Positions 27,620 through 36,577 of a DNA stretch of 64,000 nt are shown one piece after another. Within the stretch, counting starts at the first letter, position 1. Each line of letters begins with the position of its first letter. Source of the stretch: Nakamurella antarctica. Its GTDB lineage: Bacteria; Actinomycetota; Actinomycetes; Mycobacteriales; Nakamurellaceae. The translations under genes and the position numbers were made by a program. The stretch covers positions 1,922,001-1,986,000 of the forward strand of contig NZ_CP034170.1 in the NCBI RefSeq assembly GCF_003860405.1, given 5' to 3'. Below the pieces are notes generated by a model. The model saw only the letters and a program-made list of their open reading frames with translations. It had not been told where the DNA came from and made no database searches.

Positions 27620-27940
27620 CTAGTGAGCTGCCCTGTATTGAGCGACCACGGATGCTGCGATCCGGCCTCGGTCCCCCACCGAAATCCCCTGATCAAGCGC
27701 CCAAGCCCGAATCAAAACCAGCTCAACCTTATTAGAGCGCACTGCACTTGTAGCTTCGAAGCTGCCGGAGCTTTTCCGAGCGGATGTCACGAATGCAGTG
27801 ACCGATGCACGCAAAGCTGCCGCATTAGCATCCCCCAAGTCAATCTCATAGGATTGCCCGTCCAATGCGAACCGGATGGTCTCAGTTGCTTCGGAACCGT
27901 CAATATCGTCGACTAATGCGGTAATGACTTTGGTTGCCAT
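27620..27940 (-). CDS. lsr2: Lsr2-family nucleoid-associated protein
   Basis: Lsr2 is the actinobacterial H-NS analogue: it bridges DNA and silences AT-rich genes. The 106-residue protein starts MATKVITALVDDIDGSEATE, then RFALDGQSYEIDLGDANAAALRAS in two segments (dimerisation domain), a short linker, and a C-terminal DNA-binding domain IRAWALDQGISVGDRGRIAA, whose RGR is the AT-hook-like minor-groove motif. The linker is less basic than in mycobacterial Lsr2. AAAGGA precedes ATG 27940. The leader is AT-rich, which would suit self-binding. Confidence 0.92.
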   Translation of the reverse strand: MATKVITALVDDIDGSEATETIRFALDGQSYEIDLGDANAAALRASVTAFVTSARKSSGSFEATSAVRSNKVELVLIRAWALDQGISVGDRGRIAASVVAQYRAAH

Positions 27941-27976
27941 GTGAATATCCTTTTAAATGTGATCAGATTTTCCTAT

Positions 27977-27982
27977 AGTATA
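27977..27982 (-). promoter_or_regulatory. Candidate -10 box of lsr2
   Basis: On the minus strand TATACT lies 37 bases before the lsr2 start, in the only markedly AT-rich short stretch nearby (TATAGTATA at 27974-27982). No convincing -35 element is seen. Confidence 0.35.
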
Positions 27983-28023
27983 TGCACATCCTGAGTGCGT
28001 CATGATCTGCAATGACGAATCCA

Positions 28024-29502
28024 TCAGCCTCTCCTCGCTCCGGCCCTTTCGGCCCGGCGAGGTAGAAGGAAAACCAGCATCAGGGCGGCCACACAAAATA
28101 GGGCGCTGACCAGCATCGCGGCAGCCGCTGCGTTCGTAAACCCCGTCGCGACAGCGAGCCTGCTGTTCCCGTTAATCTCTAACGTGCCGAACAACACACT
28201 TCCAATAACGGCAATTCCAACGGCGCTGCCAACCCGCTGCAGAGCGCTGATGACCGCACTGGCGGTGCCGGCATAGCTGGATTCGACCGTGGCAACGATA
28301 AAGGAGAGATTAGGAGCGATAAATAGACCGTTGCCGATGCCAGCGATAAACAATGGGGCCAGCAGCATCCAGTTTGTCAGCTCCAACGGAGCCGTGTTGC
28401 GCAGGACCAGCCACGTCCAGAACAGTCCGATGGCAACTAAAGTTGCGCCGATAACGAGAATATTGCGACCCAGTCGAGGCACGATTTTGCTGCTCTGTGA
28501 CGAGGTAATGATGGTGCCGAACGCGAAAGGCAAAGCAACCAAGCCCGACTGCAGCGGCGAGTGGCCAAGACCGGACTGCCACAGGATAGTGATTGTAAAG
28601 AAAATACTGGTGAATGCAGCAAAATACACCAGCGACAGAGTCACCCCGCCGGAGAATGCCTTGTATCGAAACAGGCTGGGCGGCACGAGGGGCTCGAGAC
28701 CCCTGTTCGTGTAAGCGGTCTCCCAGAAGCCAAATGCCACGAGCAAAGCGACCCCGAGAGCTAAGGTCGCGAAGGTCCACGCTGGCCACCCTTGCGACTC
28801 GCCCTGAATTAGAGGCACCAGAAGCGCCACGAATCCAGCACTTACCAACAAGATGCCGACGGGGTCGATGCCAAACTTTTTTGTATCGGCGCGCTGCGCA
28901 CGGTCTGCGGGCAGTAACTTCCACGCCGCGACGAGCGTGATAATCCCCACCGGGATATTGACGAGGAAGACCAAGCGCCAACCATTTTCTTCGCCGAAGA
29001 ACTGGAAGATGAGTCCGCCGATGACAGGACCCAGCGCGGACGACAAACCGATAGCGGCGCCGAGGATACCGAACGCCTTGCCCCGTGCCTGCGGCGGGAA
29101 AAGTATTTGAATGGTCGCAACAACCCCGGGTACGAAAATTCCACCCGCGAAGCCCTGAAGCACCCGGAAGACCACCAGCGAAGTGCCGCTGGAAGCCACA
29201 CCGCATGCCAGGCTCGCCAGCGTAAACAGAGCGATACCGGTGAAGTAGACCCACTTATGTCCGTACCTGTCGCCCAGACGCCCGGCAGGAATCAGTGTCA
29301 GGCCCAGCGCCAATGCGTACCCGGACACAATCCAGGACAGGACTGCGGAGGACGCGTTGAGTTGGGTTTCGATCGACGGCAGCGCGACATTGACAATCGT
29401 GGCGTCCAGAAGCGACATAAACATGCCAGCAATCAGGACTGCCAAAGCCCACCAAGTACTGCGCGGAACGTGGGTGGATGCATGACCGTGAGCAGTCGAC
29501 AC
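28024..29502 (-). CDS. DHA2-family MFS multidrug exporter (14 helices)
   Basis: The 492-residue proton antiporter has the EmrB/QacA pattern: helix 1 LIAGMFMSLLDATIVNVALP (motif D1), motif A GRLGDRYGHKWVYF near 75-88, motif B-like VFRVLQGFAGGIFVPG and motif C GAAIGLSSALGPVIGGLI. About fourteen hydrophobic segments are visible. Substrates are probably drugs or other hydrophobic compounds. GTG 29502 has AAAGG seven bases upstream. No TetR or MarR gene is adjacent, but a perfect dyad lies 23 bases before the start. Confidence 0.92.
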   Translation of the reverse strand: MSTAHGHASTHVPRSTWWALAVLIAGMFMSLLDATIVNVALPSIETQLNASSAVLSWIVSGYALALGLTLIPAGRLGDRYGHKWVYFTGIALFTLASLACGVASSGTSLVVFRVLQGFAGGIFVPGVVATIQILFPPQARGKAFGILGAAIGLSSALGPVIGGLIFQFFGEENGWRLVFLVNIPVGIITLVAAWKLLPADRAQRADTKKFGIDPVGILLVSAGFVALLVPLIQGESQGWPAWTFATLALGVALLVAFGFWETAYTNRGLEPLVPPSLFRYKAFSGGVTLSLVYFAAFTSIFFTITILWQSGLGHSPLQSGLVALPFAFGTIITSSQSSKIVPRLGRNILVIGATLVAIGLFWTWLVLRNTAPLELTNWMLLAPLFIAGIGNGLFIAPNLSFIVATVESSYAGTASAVISALQRVGSAVGIAVIGSVLFGTLEINGNSRLAVATGFTNAAAAAMLVSALFCVAALMLVFLLPRRAERAGARRG

Positions 29503-29524
29503 AGAACAACCTTTCGAGGGCGCT

Positions 29525-29543
29525 CACGCGCGCTCTGCGCGTG
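29525..29543. promoter_or_regulatory. Operator-like inverted repeat in the exporter leader
   Basis: CACGCGC-GCTCT-GCGCGTG is a perfect dyad with 7-base arms, 23 bases upstream of the exporter start codon. Its size suits a dimeric repressor site. It could also act as an RNA hairpin close to the ribosome site. Confidence 0.45.
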
Positions 29544-30073
29544 TGCCTGCGCGACTGTACATCCCGATGGGCAATCGTGCTGTCACCGCTAGGTTCTCAA
29601 GCCTGCCTCGGGGCGTTCCGGCGGCAGGATACAAATGGTTAGCCTGTAGGAAGCTGCACGAGCTCGACGATGACGTTTGAGACGTAATACCTGTTTCCTG
29701 CCGCGCGCGAAGTCATCGGCCAAATAAATTAACGATGCTGGGGAAATATTTCCGCTCGCGGACCGGCCGCCGGGCACAAGCCACCTCGCAGCACTCAACT
29801 CAGGACACTGCGCGAGTCGCGCAGGCGCTAAGCGATCACGGGAAGGGAATGAGAGCGCACTGCGCATTCATGTTCCGACTTCGGGCCTGCATCACTTTTG
29901 GGTCCTTGCGCGACGCGCTCTCCGCCCTGGGGAGATCCTGTGCAGACGCGGGGTGTCGACCCACGGGATTTCGCAAACCCGATCCGGCCTGACCAGCGAT
30001 CGAAACTCAATCGTTGAGACTAGGCGACTGAGATTACCGATGACGGTTTAAGGGTGGGAACCACCACTGGCGT
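29544..30073. other. Gene-free stretch between exporter and lipoprotein genes
   Basis: About 530 bases with no coding frame I can support. The longest frame (92 codons, minus, 29589-29867) has no recognisable motif and no ribosome site. A perfect dyad CTCAA-TCG-TTGAG lies at 30006-30018, downstream of the lipoprotein gene, with TTTCG following on the minus strand, and may be a weak terminator. Confidence 0.5.
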
Positions 30074-30967
30074 TTAACCTGCCCTGCAGGCTGTCCCTAG
30101 AATCGCTGTCCAGGTAACGGGTCCAACAATTCCATCCGCCTCAACACCCAAGTCGGCTTGCAGTGTGATGATCCCTGCTTCGACCTCGGGCGTCAGAAAA
30201 TTTGGACGGTCCAGGGTTGCAGCGGAATAGTCCAGATATCCTTTCGTCAGGAGCCAGGCAGTGAGTTCGAATACCTCATCGCCGCTTCCCAACCCGATAG
30301 AAGGATCACGAGCCAGTTTGGGCAATGGGCGGGGCTCCAGGAGGCAAATACCCAGTTCGCCAGGATTTTGCAGAGCGCCCGCTACAAGGCTGGTGACCTG
30401 ACCAGTGGTCTGCAAAGCGTTTCGGCGGTAGGTGTAGGCATCCGGGTAGATCTCGAAGGGGCCTTCGAAAATGATGGCGTGGGCGGTCGGGCCGGGACAG
30501 TCGGGCGCAAAGACTCCGATCGCCGCATCGGGGTATTGAGCTGCGATTCTGCGCTCGGCTTCGATGCCAGAGTCGGGACCTTCGAAGTTGCCCAAATCGA
30601 TGATCCAACTGCCATCGCATGTCAGTGTGACGCGTCTCAACCCGGCTGTGGGCGCCGACGCCGCAGTCTCTTCAGCAGCAGCATGCGGCGGTGGGGCCGT
30701 TGAATCCGGCGCGGTAGAGGGCGGCGACGAAGCCGTGACCACCGGCGCATCGGACACTGAATCGGTGGGAACTGCGGATGAAGTAATAATTTTGGTGGTG
30801 GTCACCACGGATGTGACGGTTTCCAGGTCTCTGGATTTTGCCGTACTGGAATCGTTGGTCACCGATGGTTCGCTTGCCCTCTGCCCGGAGCCGCTGACAG
30901 ACCCACACGAGGCGAGTCCGATAACAAGGACGGATGTACCGATCATGGAGAGTGCGCGATACATCAT
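30074..30967 (-). CDS. Lipoprotein with C-terminal peptidoglycan-binding domain
   Basis: The 297-residue protein has a lipoprotein signal (MMYRALSMIGTSVLVIGLAS followed by C21 in LASCGS), a Ser/Thr/Pro linker to about residue 105, a middle domain (VTLTCDGSWIIDLGNFEG, with Cys pairs) that is Trp- and Cys-poor otherwise, and a C-terminal PG_binding_1-like repeat (LTPEVEAGIITLQADLGVEA then DGIVGPVTWTAIL). It is probably anchored outside the membrane and docks on the wall. The middle domain is not recognised. Two adjacent ATGs are possible starts. Confidence 0.75.
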   Translation of the reverse strand: MMYRALSMIGTSVLVIGLASCGSVSGSGQRASEPSVTNDSSTAKSRDLETVTSVVTTTKIITSSAVPTDSVSDAPVVTASSPPSTAPDSTAPPPHAAAEETAASAPTAGLRRVTLTCDGSWIIDLGNFEGPDSGIEAERRIAAQYPDAAIGVFAPDCPGPTAHAIIFEGPFEIYPDAYTYRRNALQTTGQVTSLVAGALQNPGELGICLLEPRPLPKLARDPSIGLGSGDEVFELTAWLLTKGYLDYSAATLDRPNFLTPEVEAGIITLQADLGVEADGIVGPVTWTAILGTACRAG

Positions 30968-31093
30968 GAAATGTGCCCCCGTAATGGTGAATGCCGAATT
31001 CGACTGTTCTGGGCCAGCTCACATTCGGACGGAAATTGCTGTAGCCGACCGTTCTGCAGCGTGGGCATGCCCTACCCTAAACCAGCACTGAAG

Positions 31094-31165
31094 TGGGCGC
31101 GGAGGGGATCGAACCCCCGACCGTCTCGGTGTAAACGAGATGCTCTTCCGCTGAGCTACACGCCC
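31094..31165 (-). tRNA. tRNA-Val(TAC)
   Basis: The minus strand gives a full cloverleaf: acceptor GGGCGTG/CGCGCCC with one G-T pair, D arm GCTCAGCGGAAGAGC, anticodon arm CTCGTTTACACCGAG with anticodon TAC, and T arm GGGGGTTCGATCCCCTC. The CCA end is not encoded. Confidence 0.96.
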
Positions 31166-31228
31166 CTGAGCCCGCCGCCATGGGCGAACCCTGGGCCCGC
31201 ACTACCGTTGAGGCCCAAAGAGATTATC

Positions 31229-31693
31229 TCATGAACTCAAGGCCGCCACTGCACGTTTCCAGGCAGCTTGGTCTCGCGCTTCTCCCGGACCATTAACTTC
31301 GGCAAACCGGACTACACCGTCGATGTCGACAAGGAAGGTGCCCCGAAGTGCCATCCCCGGACCTTCCATGAAGACGCCGTATTGTTGGGCCACTGCGCCA
31401 TGCGGCCAGAAGTCGGCCAGCAAGGGAAAGGCGTAACCCTGCGATTCCGCATAGGCCTTCAGTGAATATTTTGCATCCACCGAGATCGCAAGCACCTGAA
31501 TTGCATCGTTTTGGAACGAGCCCAGGTCGTCGCGAATCGCGCACAGCTCACCCGTGCACGTCTGAGAAAATGCGAAGGGATAAAAGACCACGAGAACCGC
31601 CTGTTTGCCTCTAAATGAGGACAGAACAACGCTCTCGCCGTCCTGGTTTGAGAGAGTGAACTCAGGTGCGAGGGTGCCAACTTCTACCGTCAT
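31229..31693 (-). CDS. ahpE: AhpE-type peroxiredoxin
   Basis: The 154-residue thiol peroxidase reduces peroxides and peroxynitrite. MTVEVGTLAPEFTLSNQDGE opens a thioredoxin fold, and the peroxidatic Cys46 lies in PFAFSQTCTGELC, matching P-x3-(T/S)-x2-C. A second Cys51 sits five residues on, as in some BCP-like proteins. GVFMEGPGMALRGTFLVD supplies the active-site Arg near 120. ATG 31693 has AAGGA before it; the frame extends upstream without family similarity. It follows the DUF3052 gene by 59 bases on the same strand. Confidence 0.9.
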   Translation of the reverse strand: MTVEVGTLAPEFTLSNQDGESVVLSSFRGKQAVLVVFYPFAFSQTCTGELCAIRDDLGSFQNDAIQVLAISVDAKYSLKAYAESQGYAFPLLADFWPHGAVAQQYGVFMEGPGMALRGTFLVDIDGVVRFAEVNGPGEARDQAAWKRAVAALSS

Positions 31694-31752
31694 TACAGAT
31701 TCCTTCTTAGGGGGCGTGTGCCTAGGACCTCTGAAGCAAAAGGGAGAGGGCG

Positions 31753-32184
31753 CTAGCTGCGAACTTTCTTCTCTGACTTTGGCCGGACCAAACGCGTCAT
31801 GGTCCACTCTGGACCCACCGACGACGACGTGGTGGAAGCCAGACCCGAGATCTGCGCGGCTTCAGAAACGTCCGAGGGCTCAACATATCCGTCGCGACCA
31901 GTTTTCGGTGTCAACAACCAGATCGAGCCGCTGTCCGCCAGTGGCGTCATCGCGTCAACTAATGCATCCGTGAGATCTCCGTCGGTTTCACGCCACCAGA
32001 GCATGACCGCGTCAACTACATCATCGGCGTCCTCGTCGAGCATTTCCGCACCGATCAGATCCTCGATCTCATCGCGAAAATCGTGGTCCACATCGTCGTC
32101 GTACCCGAACTCGCCAACCAGGTTCCCGGCCGCTAGGCCGAGCCGAGCCGCTGCTACCCCCGCCGGCCCTGCTACGTCAGTCAC
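31753..32184 (-). CDS. DUF3052 family protein
   Basis: The 143-residue acidic protein has AARLGLAAGNLVGEFGYDDD, DHDFRDEIEDLIGAEMLDED and the pattern DAVMLWWRETDGDLTDALVD, all characteristic of DUF3052, a conserved actinobacterial family of unknown function often found beside aceE and an AhpE-type peroxiredoxin. It starts at GTG 32184 with GAGGTAGGG upstream and is divergent from aceE across 294 bases. Confidence 0.88.
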   Translation of the reverse strand: MTDVAGPAGVAAARLGLAAGNLVGEFGYDDDVDHDFRDEIEDLIGAEMLDEDADDVVDAVMLWWRETDGDLTDALVDAMTPLADSGSIWLLTPKTGRDGYVEPSDVSEAAQISGLASTTSSSVGPEWTMTRLVRPKSEKKVRS

Positions 32185-32478
32185 GCCCTACCTCACCTCT
32201 CCACACGTTGATTCCCGCGGGCGAATACGCCGCGGGTCGCCCCTACCTTATTAGGCATGAGCCCCGGATTCGAACCGTATTCCTGTTAAGACCTGGTAAC
32301 TATCCCGCACACGCCACACGCCGGGCCCAAATAACCCATCTACGACGTACCCCGGGGCCGGATACACAAACCCGCCAACAATGCAGGACAATGGAGAACG
32401 GCCCTGCGAACGAGCTCGGCTGAACCGAAGTGGCTTGTGCCCGTGACCCGGGTGTTGGCCCCCTGACGAGGAGATCCC

Positions 32479-35253
32479 TTGGCTGCGTCACCGTACGAAG
32501 ACATGACCCCGGAGCGCCACCGCGTGATACGTGACGGCCTCGCGGCTCAGCTTCCAGATATTGATCCCGAAGAAACCTCGGAATGGCTGGATTCTTTCGA
32601 CTCCATGGTCGATGCAAACGGACAGCAGCGTGCCCGGTACCTCATGTTGAGATTGTTGGCGCGCGCTCGCGAGAGAGCAGTGGGGCTTCCCGCGCTCACG
32701 GCCACCGATTACATCAACACCATCGCCACCGAGAGCGAACCTTTCTTCCCCGGTGATGAAGCAATCGAACGCCGCTACCGCGCCTGGATCCGTTGGAACG
32801 CAGCGATTATGGTGCACCGGGCACAGCGGCCCGGGATCGGGGTCGGCGGCCACATTTCCACCTACGCTTCCTCTGCCAGCCTCTACGAAGTGGGCCACAA
32901 CTGGTTCTTCCGAGGTAAGGATGCACCGGGGGGTGGCGACCACATTTTCTATCAGGGTCACGCCTCACCCGGCATGTATGCGCGCGCTTACCTCGAGAAC
33001 CGGTTGAGCGAAAACCAAATGGATGGCTTCCGGCAAGAGGTATCGCATCCCGGCGGAGGAATTCCGTCCTACCCCCACCCGCGATTGATGAAGGACTTCT
33101 GGGAGTTCCCAACCGTGTCAATGGGCCTCGGCCCGATGAATGCCATCCAGCAGGCCCGCGTCAACAAGTACCTGCACCACCGCGGTATTAAGGACACATC
33201 CGACCAGAACGTGTGGGCCTTCCTCGGCGATGGCGAAATGGATGAAGTCGAGTCTCGTGGGCTTATCCACATCGCAGCAGTTGATGGGCTCGACAACCTG
33301 ACCTTCGTCGTGAACTGCAACCTGCAGCGCCTCGACGGTCCCGTGCGCGGGAACGGGAAGATCATCCAGGAACTGGAGTCCTTCTACCGCGGCGCTGGCT
33401 GGAACGTCATCAAAGTCGTCTGGGGACGCGAGTGGGACCACCTACTCCAAGCCGACCGCGACGGCGCTCTCGTCAATTTGATGAACGCCACCGCTGACGG
33501 CGACTACCAGACTTACCGCGCCAACGACGGCGCCTATGTTCGCGAGCACTTCTTCGGACGTGACCCCCGCACCAAGGCGATGGTCAAAGATATGACCGAC
33601 GCCGACATCTGGAACCTGCGCCGCGGTGGACACGACTATCGCAAGGTGTATGCCGCTTACAAGGCTGCGCAGGAGCACAAGGGACAGCCGACCGTCATCC
33701 TCGCGAAGACGATCAAGGGCTTCCACCTCGGCTCGTCCTTCGAAGGCCGCAACGCCACCCACCAGATGAAGAAGCTGACGCTGGATAACCTCAAGAGCTT
33801 CCGCGACGAGCTGCACATCCCGATCGATGATGCGCAGTTGGACAAGGATCCCTACCAGCCGCCGTACTTCCACCCTGGCGATAACAGCCCGGAACTGGAG
33901 TACCTGCAGGAGCGCCGCAGCCGCCTCGGGGGTTACGTCCCGGAGCGCCGCTCGGCAGCCAAGATGCTCAAACTGCCCGGTGACGAGGTCTACACCGCCG
34001 TGCGCAAGGGCTCGGGCAAACAGGAGATCGCCACTACGATGGCGTTCGTCCGGCTGGTCCGCGATCTGGTCCGCGACCCAGAGATTGGGCCGCGCATTGT
34101 CCCGATCATCCCCGACGAAGCTCGCACGTTCGGAATGGACTCGTTCTTCCCGACGCTCAAGATCTACAACCCCAACGGCCAGCTGTACACGGCCGTGGAT
34201 GCCAACTTGATGCTCGCCTACAAGGAAAGCGAACAAGGGCAGATCCTGCACGAAGGGATCGACGAGGCTGGCTCGGTGGCCACCTTCACCGCTGTTGCCA
34301 CGTCGTATGCCACGCACGGCGAACCACTGATTCCGATCTATATCTTCTATTCAATGTTCGGGTTCCAGCGGACCGGTGATGGCCTTTGGGCAGCTGGTGA
34401 CCAGATGGCCCGAGGCTTCGTTATGGGTGCAACAGCCGGTCGGACCACCTTGACCGGCGAAGGCCTGCAGCACGCGGATGGCCATTCGCACCTGTTGGCC
34501 GCGACCATGCCGCACGTCGTGTCCTACGACCCTGCCTACGGGTTTGAGATCGCGCACATCGTCAAGGACGGCTTGCGCCGGATGTACGGATCGTCGGAAC
34601 TTCACCCCAGGGGCGAAGACGTCTTCTACTACATCACGCTCTACAACGAGCCCTATGTACAGCCCGCCGAGCCCGAGAACCTTGATGTGGACGGGCTTTT
34701 GAAGGGGATGTACCTGTTGGCGCCCGCTAGTGACGCCGACGGTAAGGCACGGGTGCAACTCTTGGCCTCCGGCGTGGGGCTGCGCTGGGCGCTCGAAGCG
34801 CAGCAGCTGTTGGAAACCGACTGGAATGTTGCGGCCGACGTGTGGTCGGTCACCAGCTGGACCGAGCTCGCCCGAGACGGCGAGAGGATCGAGCGCGCAA
34901 AGCTTCTCGATCCCAGCGTTACGACCGTTCCATTTGTTACGCAGAAGTTGCAGGACGCGGCTGGCCCCGTCATCGCTACCAGTGACTACCAGCGTGCGGT
35001 TCAAAACCAGATCGCGCCGTGGGTTCCTACAGATTTCACTGCTTTGGGCGCCGACGGGTTCGGTTTCTCCGACACCCGGTCTGCCGCTCGACGTCACTTC
35101 TTGATCGACGGCCCTTCCATGGTCGTCGCCGCACTTTCTGCGTTGGAGAAGCGTGGTGAGTACCGCGTGGGAGCCGCATCGGAAGCGGTCAGCAAGTACC
35201 AATTGCACGACCCCAGAGCCGGACGCAGCGGTAACGCGGGCGGCGAGTCCTAA
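32479..35253 (+). CDS. aceE: Pyruvate dehydrogenase E1 component, homodimeric type
   Basis: AceE decarboxylates pyruvate with thiamine diphosphate and passes acetyl to E2, feeding the TCA cycle and the fatty-acid genes further along this strand. The 924-residue protein has [20 protein letters not shown] near 130, the ThDP motif [12 protein letters not shown] with [10 protein letters not shown] near 251-285, the acidic [13 protein letters not shown] near 547 and [20 protein letters not shown] near 626. TTG 32479 is chosen because GAGGAG lies seven bases upstream. A strong terminator follows, so it is monocistronic. Confidence 0.97.
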   Translation: MAASPYEDMTPERHRVIRDGLAAQLPDIDPEETSEWLDSFDSMVDANGQQRARYLMLRLLARARERAVGLPALTATDYINTIATESEPFFPGDEAIERRYRAWIRWNAAIMVHRAQRPGIGVGGHISTYASSASLYEVGHNWFFRGKDAPGGGDHIFYQGHASPGMYARAYLENRLSENQMDGFRQEVSHPGGGIPSYPHPRLMKDFWEFPTVSMGLGPMNAIQQARVNKYLHHRGIKDTSDQNVWAFLGDGEMDEVESRGLIHIAAVDGLDNLTFVVNCNLQRLDGPVRGNGKIIQELESFYRGAGWNVIKVVWGREWDHLLQADRDGALVNLMNATADGDYQTYRANDGAYVREHFFGRDPRTKAMVKDMTDADIWNLRRGGHDYRKVYAAYKAAQEHKGQPTVILAKTIKGFHLGSSFEGRNATHQMKKLTLDNLKSFRDELHIPIDDAQLDKDPYQPPYFHPGDNSPELEYLQERRSRLGGYVPERRSAAKMLKLPGDEVYTAVRKGSGKQEIATTMAFVRLVRDLVRDPEIGPRIVPIIPDEARTFGMDSFFPTLKIYNPNGQLYTAVDANLMLAYKESEQGQILHEGIDEAGSVATFTAVATSYATHGEPLIPIYIFYSMFGFQRTGDGLWAAGDQMARGFVMGATAGRTTLTGEGLQHADGHSHLLAATMPHVVSYDPAYGFEIAHIVKDGLRRMYGSSELHPRGEDVFYYITLYNEPYVQPAEPENLDVDGLLKGMYLLAPASDADGKARVQLLASGVGLRWALEAQQLLETDWNVAADVWSVTSWTELARDGERIERAKLLDPSVTTVPFVTQKLQDAAGPVIATSDYQRAVQNQIAPWVPTDFTALGADGFGFSDTRSAARRHFLIDGPSMVVAALSALEKRGEYRVGAASEAVSKYQLHDPRAGRSGNAGGES

Positions 35254-35306
35254 GCAGGCTCCCCCATGCGATCCTCCGAGGGATAGTTCAACGCGTACAG
35301 ATAGTT

Positions 35307-35346
35307 GCGGGGCCGGCACCGGAACAGGTGTCGGCCCCGCGTTTTT
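35307..35346 (+). terminator. Intrinsic terminator after aceE
   Basis: GCGGGGCCGGCACC (35307-35320) pairs with GGTGTCGGCCCCGC (35327-35340), 14 base pairs with one G-T and a six-base loop, followed by GTTTTTGGG. It lies 54 bases after the aceE stop. Confidence 0.92.
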
Positions 35347-35434
35347 GGGCTGGCTGGAATTTGAAGGCTGGTATCGGTCTCACCGACAGAGCAGCCTCGG
35401 GCAAGCATCGGCTCTCTAAGCAGACTCGTGAATC

Positions 35435-35460
35435 TGCAAGCATGCTGCTAGCATACTGCA
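35435..35460 (+). promoter_or_regulatory. vapBC promoter with overlapping palindromic operator
   Basis: ATGCT-GCT-AGCAT (35442-35454) is a perfect dyad flanked on both sides by TGCA (35435-35438, 35457-35460). TAGCAT at 35449-35454 can serve as -10 box, which places transcription start within a base or two of the vapB ATG at 35463. No ribosome site is present, so the mRNA is probably leaderless and the VapBC complex would block it by binding here. Confidence 0.6.
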
Positions 35461-35462
35461 AC

Positions 35463-35684
35463 ATGAAGACTTTGTATCTGAGAAATGTTCCCGAAGACGT
35501 GGTTCGCAGACTCCAGCAGCTCGCAGATCGGGACGGCACGTCACTCGGAGCGGTCGCGGTCCGAGAGCTGTCCGATGTATCTCGCCGCGCGGACAATCCC
35601 TCGTTGATGGCGCAGCTAGCCGACCTCGATGTCGACATTTCCGAGATCGTCGAGACCCTCGAGCAGGAACGCGCCGCTCGGTGA
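35463..35684 (+). CDS. vapB: VapB/FitA-type antitoxin
   Basis: The 73-residue protein has a ribbon-helix-helix N-terminus (MKTLYLRNVPEDVVRRLQQL, RDGTSLGAVAVREL) that binds DNA as a dimer, and an acidic C-terminal arm that would wrap the toxin. It neutralises the adjacent VapC nuclease and represses the operon. ATG 35463 lacks a ribosome site but matches the start of a predicted leaderless transcript. Its stop overlaps the toxin start by four bases (GTGA). Confidence 0.88.
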   Translation: MKTLYLRNVPEDVVRRLQQLADRDGTSLGAVAVRELSDVSRRADNPSLMAQLADLDVDISEIVETLEQERAAR

Positions 35685-36064
35685 TCGTCGTCGACGCCTC
35701 GGCAGCCCTGTCCGCGCTCCTGAACGCTGGACCTGCACGCGAGGCGCTGGCCACCGAGCAGCTACACGCGCCTCATCTGATCGATTCGGAAGTAGCGAGT
35801 GGACTTCGCAGACTGGTCGCGTCCAGAGGAATCGCCGCCGACGCAGGTTGGGCTGCGTTGGGCACCTGGGGCCGTCTAGGCGTTACCCGCTATCCGACTC
35901 ACGGCCTTCTCGAACGCATCTGGGCACTGCGCGACAACCTCTCCGCCTACGACGCCGGCTACGTCGCGCTAGCCGAATCCCTCGGCTGTGCCCTCCTTAC
36001 GGCCGATGGGCGGATCAGCCGTGCACCCGGTATTCGATGCCTGACCACGGTGGTGCCCCGATAG
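35681..36064 (+). CDS. vapC: VapC PIN-domain ribonuclease toxin
   Basis: The 127-residue PIN protein carries the expected acidic metal-binding residues D5 (IVVDASAAL), E37 (LIDSEVASGLRRL), D91 (SAYDAGYVALAE) and D109 (LLTADGRIS). VapC toxins cut tRNA or rRNA when the antitoxin is degraded, slowing growth. The target RNA cannot be predicted. GTG 35681 overlaps the antitoxin stop. The pair sits between the aceE terminator and a gene-poor stretch, a position typical of horizontally gained modules. Confidence 0.92.
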   Translation: MIVVDASAALSALLNAGPAREALATEQLHAPHLIDSEVASGLRRLVASRGIAADAGWAALGTWGRLGVTRYPTHGLLERIWALRDNLSAYDAGYVALAESLGCALLTADGRISRAPGIRCLTTVVPR

Positions 36065-36577
36065 TCCATCCTCAATCGAGACCAAGCGCTCTCGATCAGC
36101 GAAGCTGCCGCGATCGCCGATCGCGACCGGTCAGCGTTCGGCAATCGGAACACCACGAACTCGAGCATCAGCATGGGTGTGGGCCAGATCGGTGCCGCAG
36201 GTTCCTCGCTATAGGATCGGGGATCTGGATGGCGATGTTTCCATTCTTCAGGGTGATTTTCTCGAAGCCCAAAACACACCGGGAATCGTCCAAGGTGTAA
36301 TTGAGCAGATGCCAGTTTGCGGCACTAGTTAGACGGCCCGGCAGTGCTCTTTCTCCTGCTAGCGCCGATGTGTCGCGTCGCAACCTTCAGCTATGCCCGA
36401 CAGGTAACTGAAAATCGGAGGTCGTGATTTTCGGTGGCCTGCATCAAGGTCGCCGAAGGCAAGGGCCGGCTCTGGGGAAGAAACTCCAGCTCAGCGCCGC
36501 CCACAAGACACACCTTGTCGGGCTTTCCCGGGGCGGGAGACTGGGACCAGCCACAGGGTTCATGACACCCTGAAAGC
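36065..36577. other. Gene-poor stretch after vapBC
   Basis: No gene is firmly supported. A minus-strand frame at 36168-36383 (71 codons) has protein-like composition (NWHLLNYTLDDSRCVLGFEK then ITLKNGNIAIQIPD) and lower GC than its surroundings, but no start site or family match. It may be a remnant of a transferred gene linked to the toxin-antitoxin insertion. The fasR promoter must lie in the last part. Confidence 0.4.

Noticed and set aside
29589-29867. 92-codon minus-strand frame upstream of the exporter
   Set aside because: No ribosome site, no motif and a composition typical of random GC-rich frames.
32255-32290. Sequence resembling a tRNA T arm (GGTTCGAATCC on the minus strand)
   Set aside because: Only three T-stem pairs form and no acceptor, D or anticodon arm surrounds it; treated as chance or an unproven remnant.
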